Shown piece by piece: positions 1 to 7,956 of a stretch of 33,452 bases of DNA (position 1 is the first letter of the stretch; each line of letters starts with the position of its first letter). The translations under genes and the position numbers were made by a program. Origin of the DNA: Chloroflexota bacterium. GTDB taxonomy: Bacteria > Chloroflexota > Dehalococcoidia > JACQUD01. The notes below the pieces were generated by a model, which ran no database searches, had not been told where the DNA came from, and worked only from the letters and a program-made list of their open reading frames with translations. The stretch lies in contig JACQUD010000045.1 of assembly GCA_016210485.1 (NCBI GenBank), positions 1 to 33,452 on the forward strand, read 5' to 3'.

Positions 1-43
1 GGCCTTGACAGGGCCGCATGTTAGGCCGCTACACCACGGGTCC
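1..43 (-). tRNA. tRNA-Asp (GTC), 3' half cut off by the window edge
   Basis: Read on the minus strand from 43, the sequence folds as the 5' half of a tRNA: a 7-base acceptor strand (GGACCCG), T8, a D-stem GTGT pairing with ACAT around a GG-containing loop, and an anticodon stem CGGCC with loop CTGTCAA. The anticodon is GTC (bases 9-7), which decodes Asp. The variable loop, T-arm and 3' acceptor lie left of base 1, so T-arm pairing cannot be checked. A good promoter lies just upstream. Confidence 0.85.
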
Positions 44-76
44 GAAGCCACTGGATGGAAGCGAGGTCGCTTTCTC

Positions 77-105
77 ATTCTATCAGCAGCTACTTCCCTG
101 GTCAA
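77..105 (-). promoter_or_regulatory. Sigma-70-type promoter of the tRNA-Asp gene
   Basis: On the minus strand TTGACC (105-100) and TAGAAT (82-77) are separated by exactly 17 bases. Transcription would start near 70, about 27 bases before the mature tRNA-Asp 5' end at 43. The site lies in the gap after the polyprenol kinase gene, which ends at 128 on the same strand. Confidence 0.65.
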
Positions 106-127
106 GAAGATGCAGTTTTTAAAGTGT

Positions 128-688
128 TTACAGCAGCCAGGACATGGCCCCGGCCGAGGCCAGGGGAACCGACAGGTTATCGTCCAGGGGCAGGGGTAAA
201 AGCTCTATGGCCGTCGCCACCGCCGCTCCCATTCCGGCGACGGGAAAAGGAAGCCCTGACCTCCCCAGGGCCGCACCCAGGGCCAGGGCTACCCCCAGGA
301 AGGCCAGGCTTCCCTCCAGGGACTTCTCCCAGAGCCGGTGGCGGCCCCAGCACTGTCCCACGACCGCTGCTGCGGGGTCGGCCACGGCGGTATAGATGAG
401 GGCAGCGGCTGCCGCCTCCTGAGGAAGGAGAGCCAGGGCTGCCAGAGAGCCGATGAGGAAATAGGTGGCGCCGGTGAGGCTGCGCCTCTCGTTCTCTTTT
501 AGGATGAAGGAGAGGTGAGTCAGAAAGAAGCGGTTTACCCGGGGACGCCACCGCCGCAGCCCCTCTCCCAAAAGAAAGGCCAGGGTCACCGCCCCCAGGC
601 CGAAGAGGATGAGGGGGCGAGGCAGAAAATAGGAAGCTACCGGGAAAGCCAGGCCCGCCAGGAGATGCCAGAGATGGCGCCAGGGCAT
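128..688 (-). CDS. CTP-dependent diacylglycerol/polyprenol kinase family membrane protein
   Basis: This 186-residue membrane protein belongs to the Sec59/Dgk1/phytol-kinase family, whose members use CTP to phosphorylate polyprenol, dolichol, diacylglycerol or phytol in the membrane. Several hydrophobic helices span the length. The family signatures are visible: an ADPAAAVVGQCWGRHR segment (the usual D-A/P-x-A-x-x-x-G-x-x-x-G-R motif), then K-S-L-E-G-S, then P-L-P-L-D-D-N-L near the C-terminus. The substrate cannot be told from sequence. The ATG lies 3 bases after the stop of the amidohydrolase gene and has no clear Shine-Dalgarno sequence, so translation is probably coupled. The family is certain enough, the substrate is not. 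Confidence 0.85.
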   Translation of the reverse strand: MPWRHLWHLLAGLAFPVASYFLPRPLILFGLGAVTLAFLLGEGLRRWRPRVNRFFLTHLSFILKENERRSLTGATYFLIGSLAALALLPQEAAAAALIYTAVADPAAAVVGQCWGRHRLWEKSLEGSLAFLGVALALGAALGRSGLPFPVAGMGAAVATAIELLPLPLDDNLSVPLASAGAMSWLL

Positions 689-691
689 GAG

Positions 692-1876
692 CTAGCCCGA
701 GGCCAGGAAGGCTTCCCTGACTCTGCGAAGGCTCTCTGGGTGGAGGAGAAGGTCGGCGGCGGTGAGGGCCAGGGCCTTGGCGGCCAGGAGCATCCCCTCT
801 TGGCCTTCCGGTGAGGCGGTGGCTTGGGCGAACTGCTCGGAGTGAAGAGAGACCTCGTGTGGGGCGATAGCCAGGGATGGGTGGATGGTGGGCACCACCT
901 GGCTGACATTCCCCATATCTGTGGAGCCCTGTCCAGGTGCTGAAGTGTCGGGTGGTGGCATGGCACGCCCCAAAGCCTCCACGTTCTTGGTGAAGAGGTC
1001 GGCCAGAGGCCGGTTGACTCGCATGGGGGCATAGGCCATCTCGGCCCAGCGATGGCGGAGGTGAGCGCCCGTGGCCTGGGCCGCCCCCTGGAAGCAGGCC
1101 AGGACCTTCTTCTTGAGCAACTCCAGATAGGCGAAGTCCTCGGCGCGTACCAGGAAGCTGCCGGCGGCGTAGGCCGGCACTATGTTGGCCGCATCCCCGC
1201 CTGAGGTGATGATGCCGTGGATTCGGGCAGAACTTCGGATATGTTGGCGCAGAGCGTCTACAGCGTTGAAGGAGAGAATGAGGGCCTCCAGGGCATTTAT
1301 CCCTTCTTGGGGTTGGGCGGCGGCATGGGCTGCTCTGCCCAGGAACTCTACCTCCAGGCCGATGCAGGCCAGGGCCAGGGTAGAGGCAGTATCCCGATGG
1401 CTGGGGTGAACCAGCATGGCGGCGTCCAGGCCATCGAAAGCTCCGCGCTGGGCCATGAGGGCCTTGGTGGCGCTCACCTCCTCGGCGGGGGTGCCTATAA
1501 CCACCACCTGGCCGCCTCCTATGTCCACCCCTTTGCGGGCGGCCAGGGCAGCTCCCACAGCTGATGCGGCGATGAGGTTGTGGCCGCAGGCGTGGCCCAG
1601 CTTGGGCAGGGCATCGTATTCTGCCAGGAAGCCGATGGCGGGGTGGCCCTCTCCATAGCGAGCGCGGAAGGCTGTCGCCAGGTCGCAGATGCCCCTTTCC
1701 ACCCGAAATCCCCTCTCCTCCAGAAAGGAGGCGAGCCAGGTCGCGGCTTTCTTCTCCTGAAACCCCACCTCGGGATGGGCGTGAAGGCGCAGGCTGAGCT
1801 TGATGAGCTCCTGTCGAAGGGAGTCCACTTCGGCTATGATGTCCCGCTTCAAACTCTTCCGACTTCCTTTACTCAC
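692..1876 (-). CDS. M20 family amidohydrolase / metallopeptidase (AbgB-like)
   Basis: This 394-residue protein is a cytosolic di-metal amidase or peptidase of the M20D group, which hydrolyses N-acyl amino acids, aminobenzoyl-glutamate and similar amides. Metal and catalytic motifs appear in order: HPEVGF at about 34-39, EYDALPKLGHACGHN at 86-100, GTPAEE at 128-133, HPS at 157-159, and GSTDMGN plus a late H near the C-terminus. GRAAHAA marks the lid/dimerisation domain. The start is GTG at 1876, preceded by GGAGGGGAC, a strong ribosome-binding site. It is the first gene of a two-gene unit with the polyprenol kinase. Homologues include peptidase M20 domain-containing 2 proteins; the substrate is unknown. 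Confidence 0.9.
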   Translation of the reverse strand: MSKGSRKSLKRDIIAEVDSLRQELIKLSLRLHAHPEVGFQEKKAATWLASFLEERGFRVERGICDLATAFRARYGEGHPAIGFLAEYDALPKLGHACGHNLIAASAVGAALAARKGVDIGGGQVVVIGTPAEEVSATKALMAQRGAFDGLDAAMLVHPSHRDTASTLALACIGLEVEFLGRAAHAAAQPQEGINALEALILSFNAVDALRQHIRSSARIHGIITSGGDAANIVPAYAAGSFLVRAEDFAYLELLKKKVLACFQGAAQATGAHLRHRWAEMAYAPMRVNRPLADLFTKNVEALGRAMPPPDTSAPGQGSTDMGNVSQVVPTIHPSLAIAPHEVSLHSEQFAQATASPEGQEGMLLAAKALALTAADLLLHPESLRRVREAFLASG

Positions 1877-1892
1877 GTCCCCTCCACTCCTC

Positions 1893-1949
1893 TTGACCTT
1901 TCCTTGGGCTAGCGGTTAAAATTTTAGCAGAGGTGAGCGCTTATGCCTA
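1893..1949. promoter_or_regulatory. Back-to-back divergent promoters sharing a TAAAATTTTA palindrome
   Basis: Rightward (fmdB): TTGACC at 1893-1898, an 18-base spacer and TAAAAT at 1917-1922, with a start near 1929. Leftward (M20 gene): TAGGCA at 1949-1944, a 17-base spacer and TAAAAT at 1926-1921. The two -10 boxes overlap inside the 10-base palindrome TAAAATTTTA (1917-1926), so the two polymerases should exclude each other. Confidence 0.5.
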
Positions 1950-2176
1950 TTTATGAATATCTTTGCTCCCAATGCCAGCTCAGGTTCGAGCTCATGAGGC
2001 CCATGAGCCGAGCTAGCGAGGACGCCCCCTGTCCTCAGGGTCATCCCGACGCCCGGCGAGTCCCCTCGGCGGTGGCTGCCTTCGGGAGGAGCGAGGATGG
2101 CTCCCCTGTCTCGCTGGGTGGGGAAAACGGTTGCGCATCGTGCTCCGCTACCAGTTGCTCCACCTGCGGCGTCTAG
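1943..2176 (+). CDS. FmdB-type zinc-ribbon protein
   Basis: This 77-residue protein starts with the family hallmark MPIYEYLCSQCQLRFELM. A first zinc knuckle C-x2-C (residues 8-11) is followed by CPQGHP and a Cys-rich tail (CASCSATSCSTCGV). FmdB proteins are small putative regulators; the name comes from a regulator of formamidase in Methylophilus, and most family members are uncharacterised. AGAGGTGAG lies a few bases before the ATG. The gene is monocistronic and convergent with the DUF1461 gene, only 7 bases from its stop. The Ser/Cys tail is typical of Chloroflexota and Deltaproteobacteria versions. Confidence 0.85.
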   Translation: MPIYEYLCSQCQLRFELMRPMSRASEDAPCPQGHPDARRVPSAVAAFGRSEDGSPVSLGGENGCASCSATSCSTCGV

Positions 2177-2183
2177 CATACTG

Positions 2184-2921
2184 TTAAGTCCTCTCTTCTG
2201 AAGTAGAGGTTAGTATTCCTTTTCGTTTGTCGCCTTTGTAGCGTCGCCACCAGAGGTATGTCCCGGCCAAAGCTCCCAAGATGAGGGCCTCTGTGGCCAC
2301 CGCACCGGCCAGCAGCTTAGAAGAATCGTAGAAGAAACCTGGTTGAAACAAACAGGCCAGGCGGTCCTGGGGGCAGGTAAGCTGCCAAAAGCTGTTGCTG
2401 AAGCTCACCAGGTGGAACTGGAGGAAGAGCCAGTCGAAGTCCAGTGCCAGAGCAGCCGCCAGTACCAGGCCCAGGGACAACGTCAGTAGACTCCCTGATA
2501 GGGTTGCCCAGGCCAGAGACAGCCAGACTTGCCCCCGCCAGCGGGCCACCAGGAAGGCTATGTAGCCCAGGGATACCGCCAGGGCAGCAAGCCAGACCCG
2601 CCGGTTTAGCTCCAGAAGGCCCTTGATATCCTCAAGGTGGATGACCTCCTCGGGGCTGAACAAGCCCTCGGTCTCCCCGTAGATTTTGACCTGTATTTGG
2701 GGGGTCTCGCGTTGGGAGCCAAAGTAGTCTATAAGCTCTTGGGCCACCCGGTTCAGCTCCACTGGCGTGATCCCCGTCCACTCGGCTACCTGATATTTCT
2801 TGAAGCCGGCCTCGTAGAACTTGGGATTAGAGGCAATATAGCGAAGGTTGGTGGCCAAGAGCAATACAGGCAGGCTGAGGGCGAAGATTATACCGTAGAC
2901 GAGGCGAATGCGCTGGGCCAT
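2184..2921 (-). CDS. DUF1461 (TIGR01906) integral membrane protein
   Basis: This protein of about 245 residues has an N-terminal membrane helix, an extracytoplasmic domain of roughly 80 residues, and three further helices. Family signatures are FSPEEVIHLEDIKGLL and FHLVSFSNSFWQL, then an LFQPGFFYDS segment. The function of the family is unknown. The open frame extends upstream to a TTG at 2957, but that TTG is the first triplet of a TTGACA -35 box. I therefore place the start at the ATG at 2921 (MAQRIRLVY), just downstream of the -10 element. The transcript would then be almost leaderless. Confidence 0.8.
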   Translation of the reverse strand: MAQRIRLVYGIIFALSLPVLLLATNLRYIASNPKFYEAGFKKYQVAEWTGITPVELNRVAQELIDYFGSQRETPQIQVKIYGETEGLFSPEEVIHLEDIKGLLELNRRVWLAALAVSLGYIAFLVARWRGQVWLSLAWATLSGSLLTLSLGLVLAAALALDFDWLFLQFHLVSFSNSFWQLTCPQDRLACLFQPGFFYDSSKLLAGAVATEALILGALAGTYLWWRRYKGDKRKGILTSTSEERT

Positions 2922-2928
2922 AGTCCCA

Positions 2929-2957
2929 ATACTATTTAAGCCCTTTTGCCTTGTCAA
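2929..2957 (-). promoter_or_regulatory. Promoter of the DUF1461 gene, giving a near-leaderless mRNA
   Basis: TTGACA (2957-2952), a 17-base spacer and TAGTAT (2934-2929) precede the ATG at 2921 by 7 bases. The expected start site therefore falls at or next to the start codon. No Shine-Dalgarno sequence is present. Confidence 0.55.
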
Positions 2958-2975
2958 GGCGAAGCCAGGTATAAT
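2946..2975 (+). promoter_or_regulatory. Probable mazG-tilS promoter
   Basis: A perfect TATAAT lies at 2970-2975. The best -35 candidate at an allowed distance is TTGCCT (2946-2951, 18-base spacer), which is weak. It overlaps the divergent DUF1461 promoter and would give a 5' leader of about 108 bases for mazG. Confidence 0.35.
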
Positions 2976-3001
2976 GCGTAGCGGAAAGAGTTTTCGCAGG
3001 T

Positions 3002-3043
3002 GTATGCTGTTTTACTCAGGAGAAGGAGCAAGCAACAGCATAC
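3002..3043 (+). repeat. 10-bp perfect inverted repeat in the mazG leader
   Basis: GTATGCTGTT (3002-3011) is matched by AACAGCATAC (3034-3043) around a 22-base loop that contains AGGAGAAGGAG. In RNA this would be a stem-loop in the 5' leader between the TATAAT box and mazG. No T-run follows, so it is not an ordinary terminator. It could also be a DNA operator. Confidence 0.6.
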
Positions 3044-3089
3044 TTGAGTCTAAGGGATAATCGCCCAATAATTTGAATTTGGGGGACAT

Positions 3090-3848
3090 ATGTCATTCGA
3101 TGCCTTTACCCAGCTTATCGCTCGCCTTCGGGGACCTGGCGGCTGCCCCTGGGACCGGGAGCAGACCCACGAGTCCCTCAAGCCCTTCCTTATTGAAGAG
3201 ACTTATGAGGTGCTGGAAGCCCTGGATAAGGCCGACCCCGCCCAACTCAAGGAAGAGCTCGGAGACCTCCTGCTTCAGGTGGCCCTCCATGCCCAGATAG
3301 CTCAGGAGACAGGGAACTTCAACATCCAGGATGTCATCCAGGGCATATCGGACAAGCTAGTGCGCCGCCACCCCCACATCTTCGGGGATGCCCAGGCCTC
3401 GGATGCGCGGCAGGTCATCGCCCACTGGGAGGAGCTGAAGCGAGAGGAGAGGGGGGATGGGGCCTCCATCCTGGAGGGCATCCCTAGGCAGATGCCAGCC
3501 CTGGCCTACAGCCAGGCCCTGCAGCACCGAGCGGCCCGGGTGGGCTTCGAATGGCCCGACCTGCCGGCAATACTGGATAAGCTGGCCGAGGAGGTTCAGG
3601 AGATAAAGGAAACGATATCTCCGGAGCGGCGACTTCAAGAGTTTGGCGACCTGCTCTTCGTTCTGGCCGATTCCGCTCGATGGCTGGGGGTGGATGGCGA
3701 GGAGGCCCTGCGCCAGGCCAACGAGCGTTTCCGCCGTCGCTTCAACCACATGGAGGGGGCCTGTCGCAGCCGGGGGGTGGAGTTGAGCAGCTTGAACTTG
3801 GAGGCGTGGACCCGCCTGTGGGAGGAGGCCAAGGAAACCGTTGGCTGA
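3090..3848 (+). CDS. mazG: Nucleoside triphosphate pyrophosphohydrolase MazG
   Basis: MazG hydrolyses NTPs and dNTPs to NMP plus pyrophosphate as a house-cleaning enzyme. At 252 residues it has the usual length of the two-domain form. The first domain carries CPWDREQTH (19-27), EETYE (36-40) and EELGD (55-59), the Mg-binding E-x2-E...E-x2-D pattern. The second domain repeats this with LAEEVQEIKE and EFGDLLF at about 165-200. The ATG is preceded by a G-rich site (GGGGGA). The gene is first in a two-gene unit: its last 8 bases overlap the start of tilS. Confidence 0.95.
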   Translation: MSFDAFTQLIARLRGPGGCPWDREQTHESLKPFLIEETYEVLEALDKADPAQLKEELGDLLLQVALHAQIAQETGNFNIQDVIQGISDKLVRRHPHIFGDAQASDARQVIAHWEELKREERGDGASILEGIPRQMPALAYSQALQHRAARVGFEWPDLPAILDKLAEEVQEIKETISPERRLQEFGDLLFVLADSARWLGVDGEEALRQANERFRRRFNHMEGACRSRGVELSSLNLEAWTRLWEEAKETVG

Positions 3849-5328
3849 GCTGGAGATTCAGGGTAAGAAGCTGGTTCAGGCTGTGGAAAGGAAGGTGCTC
3901 CACAGCCTGAGGGAGGATGGCCTGGCTAGCTCGGGGGACAGGCTGGTGGTGGCCGTCTCCGGCGGCCCCGATTCTCTTTGCCTGCTCTACGCCCTCCATC
4001 GCTTACGAGAAGCCTTCCCTTTGCAGCTCCATGTGGCCCATTTGGACCACGGGCTGCGCTCGGCCTCGGCCCAGGATGCGCTCTTCGTGGCTGAGCAGGC
4101 CAAACAGCTAGGCCTCCCTTTCGTTGCGGAGAAGGGCAATGTTAGAGGCTTCCGCAGGGAGCTTGGCGGAACCCTGGAGGAGGCGGCCCGGGAGGTGCGT
4201 TACGCTTTCCTGGCGCGAGTAGTCCAAGAGATGGGGGCGAGGGCGGTGGCGGTGGGGCACACCTCAGACGACCAGATGGAGACGCTGCTCATGCACCTGC
4301 TCCGGGGGACGGGGCTGGCTGGCCTGCGTGGCATGCTCCCCAGGACGTGCTGGCGCTCCCGGCGCACCGGAGCCAGCGTAGCCGTCATCCGGCCCTTGTT
4401 GGGCCTCTCTCGACTGGAGATCGAGGGCTACTGCCATGCCCTGGCCCTGGAGCCTCGGCGCGATGCCTCCAATTTGTCCCCACGTTTCCTACGCAACCGC
4501 GTCCGGGCACAGCTCATCCCTGCTTTAAAAAAGTACAACCCCGCTCTGGAGCGGGCCCTCCTCCATACCGCCCGCTCCGCCACCGTGGAGCTGGTCTACT
4601 GGGAGGAGGAGGTGCGCCGCTTCTGGCCCCAGATGGTGAGGGAGGAAGGGCCTGCCCTGGTGCTGGACAAGAAGGCCATATCTGGCCTTCATCCGGCCCT
4701 TCAGCGCCACCTGCTCCTGGCCGCCGCAGAGCTGAAGCTGGGAGGCCACCACTATAGCGCCATCGAGGCCATGGTCTCGGCTCTGGAGAAGCCGGTGGGC
4801 ACACGGGTCCTTCTGCCCGGAGGGATAAGCTTCACAGTAGACTACGACTCTTATCGCTTGGGGCTGGAGCCTTCACCGCCGCTGCCTTCTCTGGAAAGCG
4901 AAACTAAGGTTTCCGTCCCCGGAGATGTTCAGGTTGGGGGGTGGAGGCTGCGCAGCTGCATCCTGGCTGCCCCCCTTCCAGAGTTGCCCGGCCTGGGCTG
5001 GCGGGCGTGCCTGAACTTGGAGGCAGTGGGGACGGAGCTATCCCTACGTTGTCGCCGCCCCGGGGATGTATTCCAGCCCCTGGGTATGGAGCAGCCCAAG
5101 AGGCTTCAGGATTTCCTGGTGGATGCCCAGGTCCCCCGCCTATGGAGGGAGCGCCTCCCTCTCCTCTGTTCTCGGGGACGCATCGCCTGGGTGGCGGGGT
5201 GGCGCATCGCCCACTGGGCCCGGGTCACCCCCGAGACCAGGGCCATTCTCCAACTGGAGCTAGAAGGGCAACCGGAGTTGGAGAAGGCTTCCAACGCCGC
5301 TGGCTCTGACCTGGGAGCTAAGATATAG
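3841..5328 (+). CDS. tilS: tRNA(Ile)-lysidine synthetase TilS
   Basis: TilS attaches lysine to C34 of the minor tRNA-Ile (CAU anticodon), so that it reads AUA and not AUG. It uses ATP through an N-type pyrophosphatase fold. The P-loop SGGPDS is at residues 40-45 and HLDHGLR at 68-74, and GHTSDDQMETLL...LLRGTGLAGLRGM follows; the C-terminal TilS substrate-binding domain (RRPGDVFQPLG, QDFLVDAQVPRLWRERLPLL) is complete. At 495 residues it is somewhat longer than average. The start is TTG at 3841, overlapping the mazG stop and preceded by AAGGAA. A GTG further in is possible, but its spacing to an SD is worse. The 3' end overlaps the convergent neighbour by 11 bases. Confidence 0.95.
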   Translation: MAELEIQGKKLVQAVERKVLHSLREDGLASSGDRLVVAVSGGPDSLCLLYALHRLREAFPLQLHVAHLDHGLRSASAQDALFVAEQAKQLGLPFVAEKGNVRGFRRELGGTLEEAAREVRYAFLARVVQEMGARAVAVGHTSDDQMETLLMHLLRGTGLAGLRGMLPRTCWRSRRTGASVAVIRPLLGLSRLEIEGYCHALALEPRRDASNLSPRFLRNRVRAQLIPALKKYNPALERALLHTARSATVELVYWEEEVRRFWPQMVREEGPALVLDKKAISGLHPALQRHLLLAAAELKLGGHHYSAIEAMVSALEKPVGTRVLLPGGISFTVDYDSYRLGLEPSPPLPSLESETKVSVPGDVQVGGWRLRSCILAAPLPELPGLGWRACLNLEAVGTELSLRCRRPGDVFQPLGMEQPKRLQDFLVDAQVPRLWRERLPLLCSRGRIAWVAGWRIAHWARVTPETRAILQLELEGQPELEKASNAAGSDLGAKI

Positions 5329-5641
5329 GCCTGAAGGCTTTCCTTAACACTACATCATAAGGTGGGCCGGGGGTGAAGGCATGGATTTCGCCGCGTTGCT
5401 GCCTCTCTCGGAGGCTGAGGAAATCCTGTAGGACCTTCTCATCCCGGAGCTCGTAAATCGCCAGGAACTGGGGGCCTTCTCTGTCCGTCGCCTTATACCG
5501 GGTGACTTTGGTCATCCCCGGGATGGCTCGGCGCACCTCCGGAATGTGAATTTCCTCATACCAGCGGTTGAACTCCGTCTCCTGGGCGGGGTCTTTGTAG
5601 GCGATGCCTACCAAGAACAGGATGGGTTTCTTCCCAGGCAT
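5318..5641 (-). CDS. Small dimeric alpha/beta-barrel (EthD/DUF4286-like) protein
   Basis: This 107-residue protein resembles ferredoxin-fold dimeric barrels (EthD, Dabb and DUF4286-type). A beta strand (ILFLVGIAYKDP) is followed by a helix with NRWYEEIHIPEV, where the conserved H in the H-x-P-E-V context is typical, then PGMTKVTRY and FLAIYEL strands. No catalytic role can be assigned. It follows the helicase gene with a 23-base gap on the same strand, and its stop overlaps the tilS 3' end by 11 bases in convergent orientation. It is probably the last gene of the long leftward operon. Confidence 0.65.
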   Translation of the reverse strand: MPGKKPILFLVGIAYKDPAQETEFNRWYEEIHIPEVRRAIPGMTKVTRYKATDREGPQFLAIYELRDEKVLQDFLSLRERQQRGEIHAFTPGPPYDVVLRKAFRPIS

Positions 5642-5664
5642 AGCTTCGTTCCTCCTCGGTGATT

Positions 5665-7953
5665 CTATAGGTTCTCACGGTCTCCCAACAGCGCTATGAG
5701 AATCCTCGTGGCCGCTTTTTTGTCCAGCGGCTCATTATTATTGCCACACTTGGGCGACTGGATGCAACTGGGGCATCCCTCCTGGCATGGGCACTCCTCG
5801 ATGGCTTTGAGGGTGGCTTGCCATAGCTCCCCCATCATCTCGTAGCCTTTCTCAGCGATGCCGGTGCCGCCGGGGTGGGCATCGTAGATGAAGACCTGGG
5901 ACTTGCCAGTGTCGGCGTGGAGGGGGGTGGACACCCCGCCGATGTCGTTGCGGTCGCACAAGGCGTAGAGGGGCAGCAGGGCGATGGTGGCATGCTCGGC
6001 GGCGTGGAGGCCGCCGGCGAAGTCCAGCCCCTCCCTCGTCAGGCTCATCTCCATCCCCTCAGGTATATCGAACCACAAAGCTACTGTGGAGTAGGACTGG
6101 GGTGGCAGGTCCAGGGGTATCACCCCGATGACCTCGTCGGTGTAGATGCGCTTCCTTTTGAAGCCAGCCACGTGGGTGGTGACCGTCACCCTGCCCAGGA
6201 AGGCCTGCACCGTGCCCGCCCTTTTGGCCCCCAGGACTTCATGGACGGCTATTTCCGTAGTATCGATGGTGTCGGTATAATAGTCGGCCTTGTGTGGGGT
6301 GGCGTAGGCAGTCATGGAGGCCAGGTCCAGGGACGTTACCAAAAAGGCCTCTCCCTGATGGAGATAAATAGCTCCGGGATAGATATGGAAGAAAGCAGTG
6401 GCCTCCTCGATAGTCTCCATGAGGGTGTTGCCCCGTGAGGCATTCACCAGGGTATAGCTCCGGCTGGAGGCGGAGCGGATGTTTATGTCCTGAGTGGGAT
6501 AGCGCACATGGGGGCTGAGGTAGTAGCGGCGTGCTCGGAAGCGTAGCAGTCCCTTGGCCTCCAGTTGGGCCACGGCCTTGGCGTAGCCGGAGCCAAAAAT
6601 ACCCTCGTCCAGGGAGGTCAGAGGAGCCTCCCAGGCGGCGCAGAGGAGGTGGGGCTGGAGGATGTGAGGGTTGGAGGGGTTGATGAGGGCGTGCTCATGG
6701 GGCTTGCCGAAGAGGGCCTCGGGGTGGTGCATGAGATACTGGTCCAATGGGTTGTCCATCCCCACCAGAAAACTCAGGGACTCCGTGGTGCCCCGGCGGC
6801 CGCTTCGCCCCGCCTGCTGCCAGGTGCTGGCGATGCTCCCCGGGTAGCCGGCCAGCACCGTGGCCCCCAGGTCGCCGATGTCCACCCCCAGCTCTAGGGC
6901 TGTGGTGGACACCGCTCCCATGAGCTGGCCCTGAAATAGGCCCTGCTCGATGCGCCGCCTCTCATCGGGCAGGTATCCAGCGCGGTAGGGGCTGACCCTC
7001 TCCGCCAGGGAGGGGTCATCCCTGGCTAGCCGCTTCTTGAGGTAGAGGCAAATCAGCTCCGCCAGCCGCCTGGTCCGGGCGAAGCCCAGGCTACGGATGC
7101 CCTGAGTTATGAGCTCCGCTAGGAGGAAGGTGGCCTCGGAGTTGGCGCTGCCCCGGACATCCTGGCCCAGGAAGGGAGGATTCCAGAGGACGAACCGCTT
7201 GCCCCCGTAGGGCGAGCCGTCCTCGTCTATGACCTGGAAGGGCAGGTCCGTTAGCCTTTCAGCGTGCTCCTTAGGATTGGCGATGGTGGCGGAGCACAGG
7301 ATAAACTGGGGATGGGAGCCGTAGTGACGGGCCAGGCGGCGCAGGCGGCGCAGCACCAGGGCCACGTGGCTGCCGAAGACCCCTCGGTAGACGTGGGCTT
7401 CATCCGCCACCACATACTTGAGCCGGGAGAGGAAGGAGGCCCAGAGGGCGTGATTGGGCAGGATGCCCAGGTGGAGCATGTCCGGGTTGGTGATGATGAT
7501 GTGGGCCTGGCGGCGGATGGCGGCCCGCAGCTCCGAGGGGGTATCGCCATCGAAGGTATCGAAAGGGACGTCCAGGCCTCCGGCCCGAGTCAATTCCTCC
7601 AGGGCACGCCTCTGGTCCTGGGCCAGGGCCTTGGTGGGGAAGAGGTAGAAGGCCCGCCCGCCTTTCCCTAACCCCTCCAGGACGGGCAGGTTGTAGCCCA
7701 GGGTTTTGCCGCTGGCCGTCCCCGTGGCCACCATGATGTTGTGCCCCTCCCTGGCCAGGGCCAGGGACTGGGCCTGGTGGCTATAGAGGGGCCACTGCCC
7801 CGTTCTCTCCAGGGCTTTGAGCAAAGGTGGAGGTGGCGGTGGCTCTGGCTGGACGAAATTGGGTTGGCGAGGAGGGATTAGCTCCACATGCTCTGCCTGT
7901 CCCCGGTAGCGGGGTAAACACATCAGACGCTCCAGAAAAGCCAGGGAATCCAT
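5665..7953 (-). CDS. DEAH-box helicase of the MrfA/YprA family with C-terminal DUF1998 zinc domain
   Basis: This 762-residue superfamily 2 helicase matches the length of Bacillus MrfA (YprA), a DNA-repair helicase that works with the exonuclease MrfB against mitomycin-type damage. Motif I ATGTASGKT is at 76-84, DEAH at 184-187, SAT follows in CSATIANP, and motif VI QQAGRSGRRG is in the second RecA domain. A cluster of five cysteines (C721, C723, C727, C730, C736, in CPCQEGCPSC...C) forms the expected metal site near the end. A poly-Pro linker sits at about 37-43. The gene starts 3 bases after the DUF503 stop. No MrfB-like exonuclease gene is in the window, so the repair role is by family only. 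Confidence 0.9.
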   Translation of the reverse strand: MDSLAFLERLMCLPRYRGQAEHVELIPPRQPNFVQPEPPPPPPLLKALERTGQWPLYSHQAQSLALAREGHNIMVATGTASGKTLGYNLPVLEGLGKGGRAFYLFPTKALAQDQRRALEELTRAGGLDVPFDTFDGDTPSELRAAIRRQAHIIITNPDMLHLGILPNHALWASFLSRLKYVVADEAHVYRGVFGSHVALVLRRLRRLARHYGSHPQFILCSATIANPKEHAERLTDLPFQVIDEDGSPYGGKRFVLWNPPFLGQDVRGSANSEATFLLAELITQGIRSLGFARTRRLAELICLYLKKRLARDDPSLAERVSPYRAGYLPDERRRIEQGLFQGQLMGAVSTTALELGVDIGDLGATVLAGYPGSIASTWQQAGRSGRRGTTESLSFLVGMDNPLDQYLMHHPEALFGKPHEHALINPSNPHILQPHLLCAAWEAPLTSLDEGIFGSGYAKAVAQLEAKGLLRFRARRYYLSPHVRYPTQDINIRSASSRSYTLVNASRGNTLMETIEEATAFFHIYPGAIYLHQGEAFLVTSLDLASMTAYATPHKADYYTDTIDTTEIAVHEVLGAKRAGTVQAFLGRVTVTTHVAGFKRKRIYTDEVIGVIPLDLPPQSYSTVALWFDIPEGMEMSLTREGLDFAGGLHAAEHATIALLPLYALCDRNDIGGVSTPLHADTGKSQVFIYDAHPGGTGIAEKGYEMMGELWQATLKAIEECPCQEGCPSCIQSPKCGNNNEPLDKKAATRILIALLGDRENL

Positions 7954-7956
7954 ATC

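Noticed and set aside
2178-2216. Inverted repeat CCTCT/AGAGG between fmdB and the DUF1461 gene as a terminator
   Set aside because: The stem is only 5 bases with a 10-base loop, has no T-run on either strand and lies partly in coding sequence.
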